A stretch of 64,000 nucleotides of DNA, from assembly GCA_946902875.1 (NCBI GenBank), contig OX336351.1, positions 4,585,761 through 4,649,760 on the forward strand. The letters are read 5' to 3'. Shown here piece after piece: positions 43,216 through 52,824 of the stretch. A program made the position numbers and the translations under genes. Under the pieces are notes generated by a model. It searched no databases. It was given only the letters and a program-made list of their open reading frames with translations, and was not told where the DNA came from. Origin of the DNA: Nematopogon swammerdamellus. Lineage: Eukaryota; Arthropoda; Insecta; Lepidoptera; Adelidae. How positions within the stretch are numbered: the stretch's first letter is position 1; each line of letters begins with the position of its first letter.

Positions 43216-43482
43216 TAGAGAGTAGAGAAGATAGACAAGTAGAGATAGAGATAGAGAAGATATAGTTATACGTATGTGCCTCACAGATTTTTAGATAAAT
43301 CAGAATATTATGTTAGATGTCTTTCATAATATGAGTCATGACATGACATACATGACTCATGAGTAATTTAAATTAGCATACTTATCTGTTTGTTTTAGGT
43401 ACCAAAAATAAGACATTTCACAAGTTGACTTTAACTACGATTACTTAGTAGAATCTAGAAAATTGTGTTGAATAATAAATTC

Positions 43483-43513
43483 CGTCCAGTTCAGTGTAGC
43501 CGGCACGACCGAC
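43483..43513 (+). mobile_element. SINE snippet
   Basis: TCCGTCCAGTTCAGTGTAGC, CGGCACGACCGA only. Confidence 0.6.
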
Positions 43514-43734
43514 TGCCTTCTGTACAGTTCCCGGCAGCAAATAATGCGTGTCGATCTTTAGAAAGAGACAATCCGGTTGTAGAGCGAGACCGGTTGCTAT
43601 GAGAACCTTAGCTGCGTTTCATCGACTCGGCTCAAAATATTTTAGATACAATTTGAGATCGTGAGCCCACCGGTTTTTGAATTGTGTATTTTATCACATT
43701 TACTTAAGTAGTATTTATGTGATAATTTTTTTTT

Positions 43735-43828
43735 ATTGAAACCGCGACATCTGGCTCCGAGCCATAAGGTGTCTAACGACGCCCATTCACGCCCATCTTG
43801 AAGGTCCCGAGACTGTACTTTATAGTAA
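43735..43828 (-). mobile_element. LINE family A 3' UTR fragment
   Basis: T-run, then CGACATCTGGCTCCGAGCCA, TAAGGTGTCTAACGACGCCC and CCGAGACTGTACTT. It is interrupted by the start of foldback element 2. Confidence 0.75.
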
Positions 43829-43829
43829 A

Positions 43830-46132
43830 ACTAGCTGAGCCCGCGGCTCCGCTCGCGTGAAATTCGTATTTCAAAGAAGAAAGTAAGCAACTGAGGGCGA
43901 TGCCGAAGGCCGAGCTGCGTTCAGAAAGACTATAAACCTTCTCGAAGAAAGTAAGTAACTAAGGGCGAGGCCGAAGGCCGAGCTGCGTTCAGGAAGACTA
44001 TAAACCTTCTCGAAGAAAGTACGCAACTGAGGGCGAGGCCGAAGGCCGAGCTGCGTTCAGGAAGACTATAAACCTTCTCAAAGAAAGTACGTAACTATGG
44101 GCGAAACCGAAGGCCGAGCTGCGTTCAGTAAGACTATAAACCTTCTCGAAGAAAGTAAGTAACAAAGGGCGAGGCCGAAGGCCGAGCTGCGTTCAGGAAA
44201 ACGATAAACTTTCTCGAAGAAAGTAAGTAACTGAGGGCGAGGCCGAAGGCCGAGCTGCGTTGAGGAAGACTATAAACCTTCTCGAAGAAAGTAAGTAACA
44301 ATGGGCGAGGCCGAAGGCCGAGCTGCGTTTAGGAAGACTATAAACCTTCTCGAAGAAAGTAAGTAGCAAAGGGCGAGGCCGAAGGCCGAGCTGCGTTCAG
44401 GAAGACGATAAACTTTCTCAACGAAAGTAAGTAACTGAGGGCGAGGCCGAAGGCCGAGCTGCGTTCAGGAAGACTATAAACCTTCTCGAAGAAAGTAAGT
44501 AACAAAGGGCGAGGCCGAAGGCCGAGCTGCGTTCAGAAAGACGATAAACCTTCTCGAAGAAAGTAAGTAACTGAGGGCGAGGCCGAAGGCCGAGCTGTGT
44601 TCACGAAGACGATAAACTTTCTCGAAGAAATTAAGTAACTGAGGGCGAGGCCGAAGGCCGAGCTGCGTTCAGGAAGACTATAAACCTTCTCGGAGAAAGT
44701 AAGTAATAAAAGGCGAGGCCGAAGGCCGGGCTGCGTTCAGGAAGACGATAAACCTTCTCGAAGAAAGTAAGTAAGTGAGGGTGAGGCCGAGGGCCGAGCT
44801 GCGTTCAGGAAGACTATAAACCTTCTCGAAGAAAGTAAGCAACAGAGGGCGAGGCCGAAGGCCGAGCTGCGTTCAGGAAGACGATAACCTTTTCGAAGAA
44901 AGTAAGTAACAGAGGGCGAGGCCGAAGGCCGAGCTGCGTTCAGGAAAAATATAAACCTTCTCGAAGAAATTAAGTAATTGAGGGCGAGGCCGAAGGCCGA
45001 GCTGCGTTCAGGAAGACTATAAACCTTCTTGATGAAAGTACGTAACCGAGGGCGAGGCCGAAGGCCGAGCTGCGTTCAGGAAGACTATAAACCTTCTCGA
45101 AGAAAGTAAGTAACAAAGGGCGAGGCCGAAGGCCGAGCTGCGTTCAGGAAGACGATAAATCTTCTCGAAGAAAGTAAGTAACTGAGGGCGAGGCCGAAGG
45201 CCGAGCTGTGTTCACGAAGACGATAAACTTTCTCGAAGAAATTAAGTAACTGAGGGCGAGGCCGAAGGCCGAGCTGCGTTCAGGAAGACTATAAACCTTT
45301 TCGAAGAAAGTAAGTAACAGAGGGCGAGGCCGAAGGCCGATCTGCGTTCAGGAAAAATATAAACCTTCTCGAAGAAATTAAGTAATTGAGGGCGAGGCCG
45401 AAGGCCGAGCTGCGTTCAGGAAGACTATAAACCTTCTTGATGAAAGTACGTAACTGAGGGCGAGGCCGAAGGCCGAGCTGCGTTCAGGAAGACTATAAAC
45501 CTTCTTGATGAAAGTAAGTAACTGAGGGCGAGGCCGAAGGCCGAGCTGCGTTCAGGAAGACGATAAACCTTCCCGAAGAAATTAAGTAATTGAGAGCGAG
45601 GCCGAAGGCCGAGCTGCGTTCAGGAAGACTATAAACCTTCTTGATAAAAGTACGTAACTGAGGGCGAGGCCGAAGGCCGAGCTGCGTTCAGGAAGACGAT
45701 GTCCTTTTCGAAGAAAGTAAGTAACAGAGGGCGAAGCCGAAGGCCGAGCTGCGTTCAGGAAGGCCAATAACCTTCTCGATGAAAGTTAGTAACTAAGGGC
45801 GATGCCGACGGCCGAGCTGCGTTCAGGAAAACTATAAACCTTCCCGAAGAAATTAAGTAATTGAGGGCAACGCCGAAGGCCGAGCTGCGTTCAGGAAGAC
45901 TATAAACCATCTTGAAGAAAGTAACTATCGCCCATAGTTACTTACTGTCATCGAGAAGGTTTAGCGTCTTCCAGGATACAGGTCGGCCTTCGGCCACACC
46001 CTTAGTTACTTACTTTCTTCGAGAAGGATTATAATCTTCCTGAACGCAGCTCCACCGTAGGCCTCGCCCTCAGTTACTTACTTTCTTCTTTTGAAATACG
46101 AATTTCACGCGAGCGAATCTGCGGGAAAAGCT
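43830..46132. mobile_element. Foldback-like element 2 (about 30 tandem 68-bp units)
   Basis: The outer ends are inverted: ACTAGCTGAGCCCGCGGCTC, CGTGAAATTCGTATTTCAAA at left and the complement of the right end (46081-46132). Between them, 43890-45930 holds about 30 direct units of 68 bp (GGCGAGGCCGAAGGCCGAGC, TGCGTTCAGGAAGACTATAA, ACCTTCTCGAAGAAAGTAAG, TAACTGA). The last ~150 bp (45935-46085) hold two to three units in the opposite orientation. Arms are therefore strongly unequal. Private variants shared by distant units show block duplication within the array. It has landed in a LINE A fragment. No protein is encoded; open frames across units follow from the repeat. Confidence 0.85.
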
Positions 46133-46164
46133 ATCGATATTAAAATAAGAAACTTAAGTTAAAA

Positions 46165-46978
46165 TAATATTCGCCTCGCCCCGCTGCTGCCCCCTCTCCC
46201 TCTCCCTCTCCCTCTCCGTCTCCGCCTCCGCCTCCGCCTCCGCCTCCGCCTCCGCCTCCGCCTCCGCCCCCGCCCCCGCCCCCGTCCCCGCCCCGCCCCG
46301 CCCCGCCCCGTCCCCGTCCCCGTCCCCGTCCCCGTCCCCGTCCCCGTCCCCGTCCCCGTCCCCGTCCCCGTCCCCGTCCCCGTCCCCGTCCCCGTCCCCG
46401 TCCCCGTCCCCGTCCCCGTCTCCGTCCCCGTCCCCGTCCCCGTCCCCGTCCCCGTCCCCGTCCCCGCCCCCGCCTCCGCCTCCGCCTCCGCCTCCGCCTC
46501 CGCCTCCGCCTCCGCCTCCGCCTCCGCCTCCCCCTCCCCCTCCCCCTCCCTCTCCCTCTCCCTCTCCCTCTCCCTCTCCCTCTCCCTCTCCCTCTCCCTC
46601 TCCCTCTCCCTCTCCCTCTCCCTCTCCCTCTCCCTCTCCCTCTCCCTCTCCCTCTCCCTCTCCCTCTCCCTCTCCCTCTCCCTCTCCCTCTCCCTCTCCC
46701 TCTCCCTCTCCCTCTCCCTCTCCCTCTCCCTCTCCCTCTCCCTCTCCCTCTCCCTCTCCCTCTCCCTCTCCCTCTCCCTCTCCCTCTCCCTCTCCCTCTC
46801 CCTCTCCCTCTCCCTCTCCCTCTCCCTCTCCCTCTCCCGCTCCCTCTCCCTCTCCCTCTCCCTCTCCCTCTCCCTCTCCCTCTCCCTCTCCCTCTCCCTC
46901 TCCCTCTCCCTCACCCTCTCCCTCTCCCTCTCCCTCTCCCTCTCTCCCTCCCCTCCGCCTTCCCTCCCCCTCCCCATC
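46165..46978. repeat. Hexanucleotide satellite (CCCTCT / CCCCGT / CCTCCG)n
   Basis: About 800 bp of strictly 6-base periods in blocks: CCCTCT, then CCTCCG, then CCCCGT, CCTCCG again and a ~430-bp run of CCCTCT. One strand is almost pure pyrimidine over the last block. The minus strand reads as 273 codons of RE, EA and GT repeats, a consequence of the period. Its length in the assembly may be unreliable. Confidence 0.97.
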
Positions 46979-46981
46979 ATT

Positions 46982-47585
46982 TAATCCTAAAATCTAATTT
47001 TGAAATCATCCCCTATTTTAATTTAAGGGTTGATTTAACTAAAACGCCGAAACACCTAATTCTTTATTTCATACCAAAAGCCTAAATATGAATCGTTATA
47101 TCCCTAACTTGAGAAATGATGGGTTCCCCATACAAACGTTCATCCCCTATTTCACCCCCTTAAGGGTTGTTTTTTGAGACAAAAGGTAGCCTATGTCCTT
47201 CCTCAGGATGCAATTCATCTCCGTACAAAATTTTATAAAATCCTAAAATCTAATTTTGAAATCATCCCCTATTGTAATTTAAGGGTTGATTTAGCAAAAA
47301 TGCTGAAACACGTAATTCTTTATTTCATACCAAAAGCCTAAATATGAATTGTCATATCCCTAACTCGAGAAATGCTAGGTTCCCCATACAAACTTTCATC
47401 CCCTATTTCACCCCCTTAAGGGTTGTTTTTTGAGACAAAAGGTAGCCTATGTCCTTCCTCAGGATCCAATTCATCTCCGTGCAATATTTTATCGAAATCT
47501 GTTCAGCGGTTTAGGCGTGAAAAGGTAACAGACAGACAGACAGACAGACAACAGAGTTACTTTCGAATTTATAATATTAGTATGG
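46982..47585 (+). mobile_element. Dispersed repeat tail with internal 247-bp duplication
   Basis: TCCTAAAATCTAATTTTGAA ... CTTCCTCAGGATGCAATTC is repeated almost exactly from 47229. The element closes with ATCTGTTCAGCGGTTTAGGC, GACAGACAGACAGACAGACA, TTTATAATATTAGTATGGAT. This is the standard 3' end of the repeat that opens with ACTAGCTTTTGCCCGCGG. Confidence 0.7.
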
Positions 47586-48479
47586 ATGGATATGGATGTC
47601 GAGATTCGTGATATCAGCACCGCACACGAGGGTTACATCAAGGACTGGACTGCTAGAGACGTGCGCATTAACGAAGCTCGACGTCTGACGGTTGAAAGAG
47701 TAGACGGTGCTCTATTTAAGGTAGCCTACTGGGGCCGCGAGAACCTTGTAGATTTCAACGTCAGAAAAACACAAGCTTGTGCCTTCTCTACCAAGGCCGA
47801 CCGGTTTCCCTTCCAAGCCACGTTTCAGGGTACGGCTGTACCCAACAATGACAAATTGGACCTCCTGGGCGTGGAACTGACCAAAGATGTAGGATTTAGG
47901 AGCTTTATAGAGTCCAAAGCTACCCTTGCCTCCAGGAAATTGGGCGTCCTCTACCGCAGCAGGCGGTTCTTCTCACCGGCGCAACTCCTTATGCTATACA
48001 AAGCGCAAGTTCGCCCGGTGATGGAGTATTGCAGTCATCTGTGGGAAGGATCCCCCCTTTACCTGTTGGCCTCCTTGGACTCTATCCAGCGCCGCGCCAT
48101 CCGCCTAATTGGTGATCCCAAGCTCACGGAGGGACTTGAATCATTGCAACACAGGCGAACAATTGGTTCCCTTAGCCTGTTTTATAGGTACTACCATTGC
48201 CGATGTTCCGAAGAACTGGCTTCCCTCATCCCTCCTGCCCCGATCCGTATTCGTCACACCCGCCGGACTCGCTCGGAACATCCATATGTTGTTGACACAC
48301 AACTTCTGAGAACGCATCGCTTTTCGAAATCGTTCCTATGTCGTACGGCGAAAATATGGAACGGTCTTCCGGCGAGTGTGTTCCCCACCACCTATAACCT
48401 GGGAATCTTCAAAAGGCGTGTTAATAAATTAGACAACAACCTCTTTGTCCGCCTTGTAGCTGGCATGGCGCCTCTCTGA
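47586..48479 (+). CDS. LINE B reverse transcriptase, C-terminal 297 residues
   Basis: Longest credible frame of the window. FNVRKTQACAF (57-67) corresponds to the late palm motif of LINE reverse transcriptases and LDLLGVEL (91-98) to the next. LYKAQVRPVMEYCSHLW (137-153) and LDSIQRRAIRLIGDP (164-178) lead into RYYHCRCSEELASLIP, IWNGLPASVFP (257-267) and FKRRVNKL (275-282). This run of motifs is typical of Jockey/CR1-type elements. The catalytic YxDD box lies upstream and is not present: residues 1-45 precede it poorly, and the copy is 5'-truncated where it meets the previous repeat (GTATGGATGGAT). The ATG is therefore arbitrary. No stops interrupt it, so the insertion is fairly recent. It is not autonomous. 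Confidence 0.85.
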   Translation: MDMDVEIRDISTAHEGYIKDWTARDVRINEARRLTVERVDGALFKVAYWGRENLVDFNVRKTQACAFSTKADRFPFQATFQGTAVPNNDKLDLLGVELTKDVGFRSFIESKATLASRKLGVLYRSRRFFSPAQLLMLYKAQVRPVMEYCSHLWEGSPLYLLASLDSIQRRAIRLIGDPKLTEGLESLQHRRTIGSLSLFYRYYHCRCSEELASLIPPAPIRIRHTRRTRSEHPYVVDTQLLRTHRFSKSFLCRTAKIWNGLPASVFPTTYNLGIFKRRVNKLDNNLFVRLVAGMAPL

Positions 48480-48570
48480 GCGTGGTTTCGCGAGGAGTGG
48501 GGTTATTGGCTGTGTGTTAATCGTTCTTTGAACTTTTGGGCACAGCCACCCATGCCGGTAGTCTATAAAA
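48480..48570 (+). mobile_element. LINE B 3' UTR and A tail
   Basis: GCGTGGTTTCGCGAGGAGTG, TTTTGGGCACAGCCACCCAT, CGGTAGTCTATAAAAAAAAA. This gives the 3' end of the family. Confidence 0.8.
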
Positions 48571-48599
48571 AAAAAAAATCTATCGATTGATACAAAGTG

Positions 48600-49225
48600 C
48601 TGATTTGAAAGATTGAGATTTTTTCAAAAATCCTTACTTTTGGCGTTACGGTACGGTCATGGTTGGAGTCAAATGAGACACCGAATCTTTGCTACCAGGG
48701 CGCCATAGACTAAACATACTACAAAATTGAAAGCAGACCAGCTCAAATGATTCCAAACAAAGAAAAGCGAGAGGCGACTCATCAAAGCCGCTCTAATGAG
48801 TGTGGTGCAAGCTCTGTCGCTTTGATGTTACCCTGGTAGTCGGGTTGACTAATTGCGACTATACTTGAGTGGATAATTTTATGGAGAAAATATTTTTATT
48901 ACGGTCGTTGCGGAACATTTGTTTGAAGCCGATCTGAAATAACACTTGATAATACAAATTGTGCACTGTTTATGAATCTATGTACTTATTTCTTATATGA
49001 AAAATATGGTAATATTGTTTATTTAAAAATCTAGGGCGACGAATTTGAATACGGCATTTTATAAAATATTATATTACGATATATTTGGATTATTTTTATG
49101 TGGCAAAATAAAGTACCTAGTTATTTTAAGATTATTTTGAATGAAGAATACAATTTTTATAAACTTTAATTTTGTTTAATTAAATAAAATTATTTTTTAT
49201 TTAAATTATTACATATTTAATTATT
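48600..49225. other. No supported feature
   Basis: AT-rich, no motif. Confidence 0.4.
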
Positions 49226-49231
49226 ATAAAA

Positions 49232-49595
49232 ACGGGAACTGGGACGATGGTAAGCGTCCAGATGGCGTGGGATGCTACCTGCGCCGATACTCTGTTGCTG
49301 GAAGCGCGCCGGTGCAGCCGCTGAAACTACAGCCCGTCACAAGCACACCAAAATATACATTTCAGTGGCACACCAGCACAACTTCGCCGCATTTTCGGTG
49401 GAGACGATGGGGACATGGTCTGAGGAGGCAAAGCGGCTCGCGAAAGACATCGGGATGTCCCTGTACGCTGCTTTAGGAGAACAACGCTCGTTCGAGTTCC
49501 TTAGGCAACGTATCAGTGTGGCCATCCAGCGAGGCAACGCCGCTAGCGTCCTCGGAACAGTGCCCACATGGTCCTTCCTGGAGGAGGGTTATTAA
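49232..49595 (+). pseudogene. LINE family C, C-terminal fragment
   Basis: DDGKRPDGV, then (with an internal deletion and shift) WDATCADTL, and from 49374 HQHNFAAFSVETMGTWSEEA, KRLAKDIGMSLYAALGEQRS, FEFLRQRISVAIQRGNAASV and LGTVPTWSFLEEGY with a stop. Better than the other copies over the last 70 residues. 5'-truncated. Confidence 0.8.
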
Positions 49596-49605
49596 GTTTT
49601 GTATA

Positions 49606-50084
49606 GGTTATAGGATGTTCTTTACTACTCAATAGCAGGCCTCACGCACTCTATGTACTTGCGCGCGCTAACTACCTACCGCCCGACGGGCCGCCGGCGG
49701 TCTTTTTCAGTAGAAATTCGTCTGCCGCGCGAAGTATACATAGACGCTCGCCCACGCAAGTGCGCGCAGCTGCAAAGCAATAACCACTTTACACTCGATC
49801 GTTAAGGTACATTTTCGTACGCAGCGATTGGCGTTGTGAAAGAGTAGGCTATTAAAGCCTGAAGGTAGGAACATTTTCTATGGAGTGATTTATCTGTTAC
49901 GAAGTAACTATTAAGTAATCTGTGTCAATAGTGCGACTTGGCAAGTTTTCTATTATTCAAATTTATCTAATTGAACTAGTTCTATGTCAATGAAACACTT
50001 GACTAAATTGTTCTCAAACTAAAAGATTAAAGTAGGTGGATAAAAACTTGCCAAGACGCACTATTGAGTAGCAAAGAACATAAC
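49606..50084. mobile_element. TIR MITE carrying an inserted repeat E
   Basis: GTTCTTTACTACTCAATAG at left is mirrored by CTATTGAGTAGCAAAGAAC at right. The continuing stem TGCGACTTGGCAAGTTTT (49932 on) pairs with AAAACTTGCCAAGACGCA (50044 on). The stem is interrupted at 49636-49924 by another element; without it the two parts of the left arm join. Confidence 0.8.
49636..49924. mobile_element. Repeat E, complete copy with target duplication
   Basis: 289 bp from CAGGCCTCACGCACTCTATG to GTAACTATTAAGTAATCTGTG-like end, flanked by TCAATAG on both sides (49629-49635 and 49925-49931). Internal TACCGCCCGACGGGCCGCCG is GC-rich. The same unit lies inverted and partly duplicated at 55003-55532. No coding and no strong terminal inverted repeat. 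Confidence 0.8.
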
Positions 50085-50254
50085 AAATTTTCTTTTAAAG
50101 CAACCGAAGAACGTTATGCATAACAGGAGCTATGATTTAAGGAACTTCGAAAGAACTTGGTATTCAGTTAGTTCTCACTTCTTTTATTAGCGAAGCCGTT
50201 ATCCGAGTGCTTATCTTGCGAGTTAATTTTTTATTGCAAACTTTACTTGGCTTT

Positions 50255-50700
50255 TTTAACCGACTTCCAAAAAAGGAGGAGGTTCTCAATTCGTCTGTAT
50301 GTTTTTTATTTTTTTTATTTTTTTTTTTATTTTTTTTTTTATTTTTTTGTATGTTTGTTACGCGATTTCTCCGTCAATTGAGGGCCGATTTAGAAAATTC
50401 TTTTTTTGTTAGTTAGGTCATACTTCCGAGGTGGTCCCATTTCAATTTTATCGAAATTGGTTGAGTGGTTTTCGAAAAATCAGCATAATACTATAGTGTG
50501 TGGTTACCTTCAGCAAAACTTGTGATGTGGTCGTATTCGGCAATTTTCAGTTTGATAAATTAGTATGGTGTGTGGTTACCTTCAGCAAAACTTTTGTGGT
50601 GTGGACTTATTCAGCAATTTGCAGTCTGACACATATGGCGAATAATTCTGTACCACTTCAATCGATTTCGATGATTCGATTTCGATTATTCTTATTTATG
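50255..50700 (+). repeat. LINE-tail repeat (CGACTTCCAAAAAAGGAGGA)
   Basis: CCGACTTCCAAAAAAGGAGG, TTACGCGATTTCTCCGTCAA, GGGCCGATTTAGAAAATTCT. A second partial copy is at 51105-51200 (TTACGCGATTACTCCGTCAA). Two near-direct 60-bp repeats (TGTGGTTACCTTCAGCAAAA) are at 50500 and 50570. Confidence 0.6.
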
Positions 50701-51375
50701 TAATATTACTAAAAAGAATGAAATAAAAACTGTTTTAAAAATATTAAACCGATTTCAAAAAAACAATAAAACAAAAAGAACTAAAAAGTATTAAATACCT
50801 AATATTTTGAAATTTTCTCTGTCCTGTTGAAATACATGAATCGATATTTACTAGTGATACATATTCGGACCCTTGTTTCATGAATATTCTAAATTTGAAA
50901 TTTTTTATCTTTTCCGACCGGCCAGGTGCGCATAATTTATTATGGTACCTGACCGGTACCTACTGTACCGAGTACCATCGAGCTGGTCTGATGATGGAGA
51001 CAGAAGGTGGCCATAGGAACTCCTAAACTACACATGATAAACCCATCGTGTTTGGGCTCGTTGCATTTGTCTTCACGAGAAATTTACTTTAGACCTAAGA
51101 TATTCTCAATTCGACAGTATGTTTTCTTTTTTTTGATGTTTGTTACGCGATTACTCCGTCAATTGTGGGCCGATTTTGAAAATTCTTTTTTTTTTTATTT
51201 GAAAGGGGATAACCCTGAGGTTTTTGAAGTGAAAACTTCTTTAGCGGCGCTTGGCACTTTTTTAGGTGGGTAAAAAATGTATAACTCGCGACATCGCGTC
51301 AGCGTCATTTTTAAAATGAAACCTTAAGTCATTGCATTAAGGGTTAAGTTAGAGTGGCACGGGATCTGCCGGCAC
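50701..51375. repeat. Mostly AT-rich; one LINE-tail fragment
   Basis: 51105-51200 matches the tail described at 50255. Otherwise nothing assignable. Confidence 0.4.
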
Positions 51376-51389
51376 TCCCGGAGTGCAAC

Positions 51390-51958
51390 TGTTAAGTAGG
51401 GTTCGGTAACACGTTTATGTCTGTCCATTCTACTAAGTTCTGCAAAATGAATGTAGGGTTCCGTAACAAATGCATGTCTGTCTGTTCTACTAAATTTAAC
51501 ATTTATTTCAAAATGAATGTAGGGTTCCGTAACAAATGCATGTCTATCCGTTCTACTAAATTTTACAATTTTCAACCAAGGTCCTCCGACGGTTATTTTA
51601 TAATAAAAGTAGGGTTCCGTAACACGTTTATGTCTGTCCATTCTACTAAGTTCTGCAAGATGAATGTAGGGTTCCGTGACAAATGCATGTCTGTCCGTTC
51701 TACAAAATTTAACATTTATTTCAAAATGAATGTAGGGTTCCGTAACAAATGTATGTCTGTCCGTTCTACTAAACTTTACAATTTTCAACCAAGGCCCTCC
51801 GACGGTTATTTTATAATAAAAGTAGGGTTCCGTAACAAATGTATGTCTGTCCGTTCTACTAAATTTCACAATTTTCAACCAAGGTCCTCCGACGGTTATT
51901 TTATAATAAAAGTAGGGTTCCGTAACATGTTTATGTCTGTCCATTCTACTAAGTTCTG
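51390..51958. repeat. Composite tandem repeat (GTAGGGTTCCGTAACA)
   Basis: Nine or so units each starting GTAGGGTTCCGTAACA and including ATGTCTGTCCGTTCTACTAA, ending in one of three spacers: TTCTGCAAAATGAAT, TTTAACATTTATTTCAAAAT, or AATTTTCAACCAAGGTCCTC with a longer end. The three kinds alternate, so the array has a second-level period of roughly 240 bp. Both strands remain open for about 190-220 codons, because unit lengths are multiples of three. I do not call it coding. Confidence 0.85.
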
Positions 51959-52315
51959 CAACATCACCTACAACGTCCGTGATGTCAGCCCATAACACCG
52001 GGTAAACTAAGTGCCATGTCAGTACTTCCCCCTTTGATCGTACTGACTACACTGAACTGGTCGGAAAACACAAACTATTTACATAGCCGTTTCGACCGAC
52101 GTTTAATTCAGTGCGGTGGTACCAACCCGGTCAGGTTAAACCCTACCACCAAGTAAGATTAGGAGGGAAGGGACCTACAGTTTTACGAGGAATCCGAACC
52201 TCGGTCAGCCTCCAACGGTCAGCGGTCACCCATCCAAGTACTGACCGCACCCAGCGTTGCTTAACATTCAATAGCGACAGTTGACTGTCTGCACCACTGA
52301 GCTATCGAAGCTGAC
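51959..52315 (-). mobile_element. SINE, nearly full head, 3' end lost
   Basis: The head (complement of 52180-52315) has the A box as TAGCTCAGTGGTG, GTTAAGCAACGCTGGGTGCG, CAGTACTTGGATGGGTGACC and the B box GGTTCGGATTCC. The body ends at GTTGTAGGTGATGT without CAGTTT and A tail, exactly at the edge of the tandem repeat. Confidence 0.88.
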
Positions 52316-52354
52316 GTGGTCCTATTTTAATTGGGTCAAGATCGGATTGGAAAG

Positions 52355-52396
52355 CGAGGCGGAATCGCGAGGCCGAAGGCCGAGCGATTCCGCCGA
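52355..52396. repeat. Hairpin containing the core of the 68-bp unit
   Basis: GCGGAATCGC, then GAGGCCGAAGGCCGAG, then CGATTCCGCC. The loop-side sequence is the core of the foldback-family tandem unit. Confidence 0.6.
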
Positions 52397-52428
52397 GTAC
52401 ATTAATAGCAAAAATTACTAAAAAAAAC

Positions 52429-52819
52429 TGTGAAATAAAAAAAAAGTTTTAAAAAACATAAAACCGACTTCCTAAAAAAAGGAAAACTAAAAAACTATTC
52501 AAAATAAAAATATAAAAACCGCCTTCAAAAATATATGAAATAAAAACCTAAAAAAAAAAAACGAACCCTAGAGTTGAAGGCGGTGCTAAAGCAAGCAAAA
52601 ATGATGCATGAAAGAAAACATGAGTGGATGATAATATCCTTTGTGATTTGTGTAGCCTTTTTAGCACCGCCTTCAACTCTAGGGTTCGTTTTTTTTTTTT
52701 AGGTTTTTATTTCATATATTTTTGAAGGCGGTTTTTATATTTTTATTTTGAATAGTTTTTTAGTTTTCCTTTTTTTAGGAAGTCGGTTTTATGTTTTTTA
52801 AAACTTTTTTTTTTTCACA
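52429..52819. repeat. Long near-perfect inverted repeat (162-bp arms)
   Basis: The left arm 52429-52590 and right arm 52660-52819 are reverse complements with only a few indels in A/T-runs (CATAAAACCGACTTCC, AAAACCGCCTTCAAAAATAT, CGAACCCTAGAGTTGAAGGC, GGTGCTAAA). The loop is 69 bp. Sequences such as ACCGACTTCC also open the LINE tail at 50265. An RNA through it would fold to a long hairpin. Confidence 0.9.
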
Positions 52820-52824
52820 TTTAT

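Noticed and set aside
43890..45930. CRISPR array
   Set aside because: The regular 68-bp period has no unique spacers, units are continuous, and the context is eukaryotic.
46159..46980. 273-codon minus frame of RE, EA and GT repeats
   Set aside because: It is a strict consequence of a 6-base satellite; no start context, no non-repeat domain.
51324..51998. 224- and 192-codon overlapping frames as a gene pair
   Set aside because: Units are multiples of three, so both strands stay open; the minus frame starts in a SINE.
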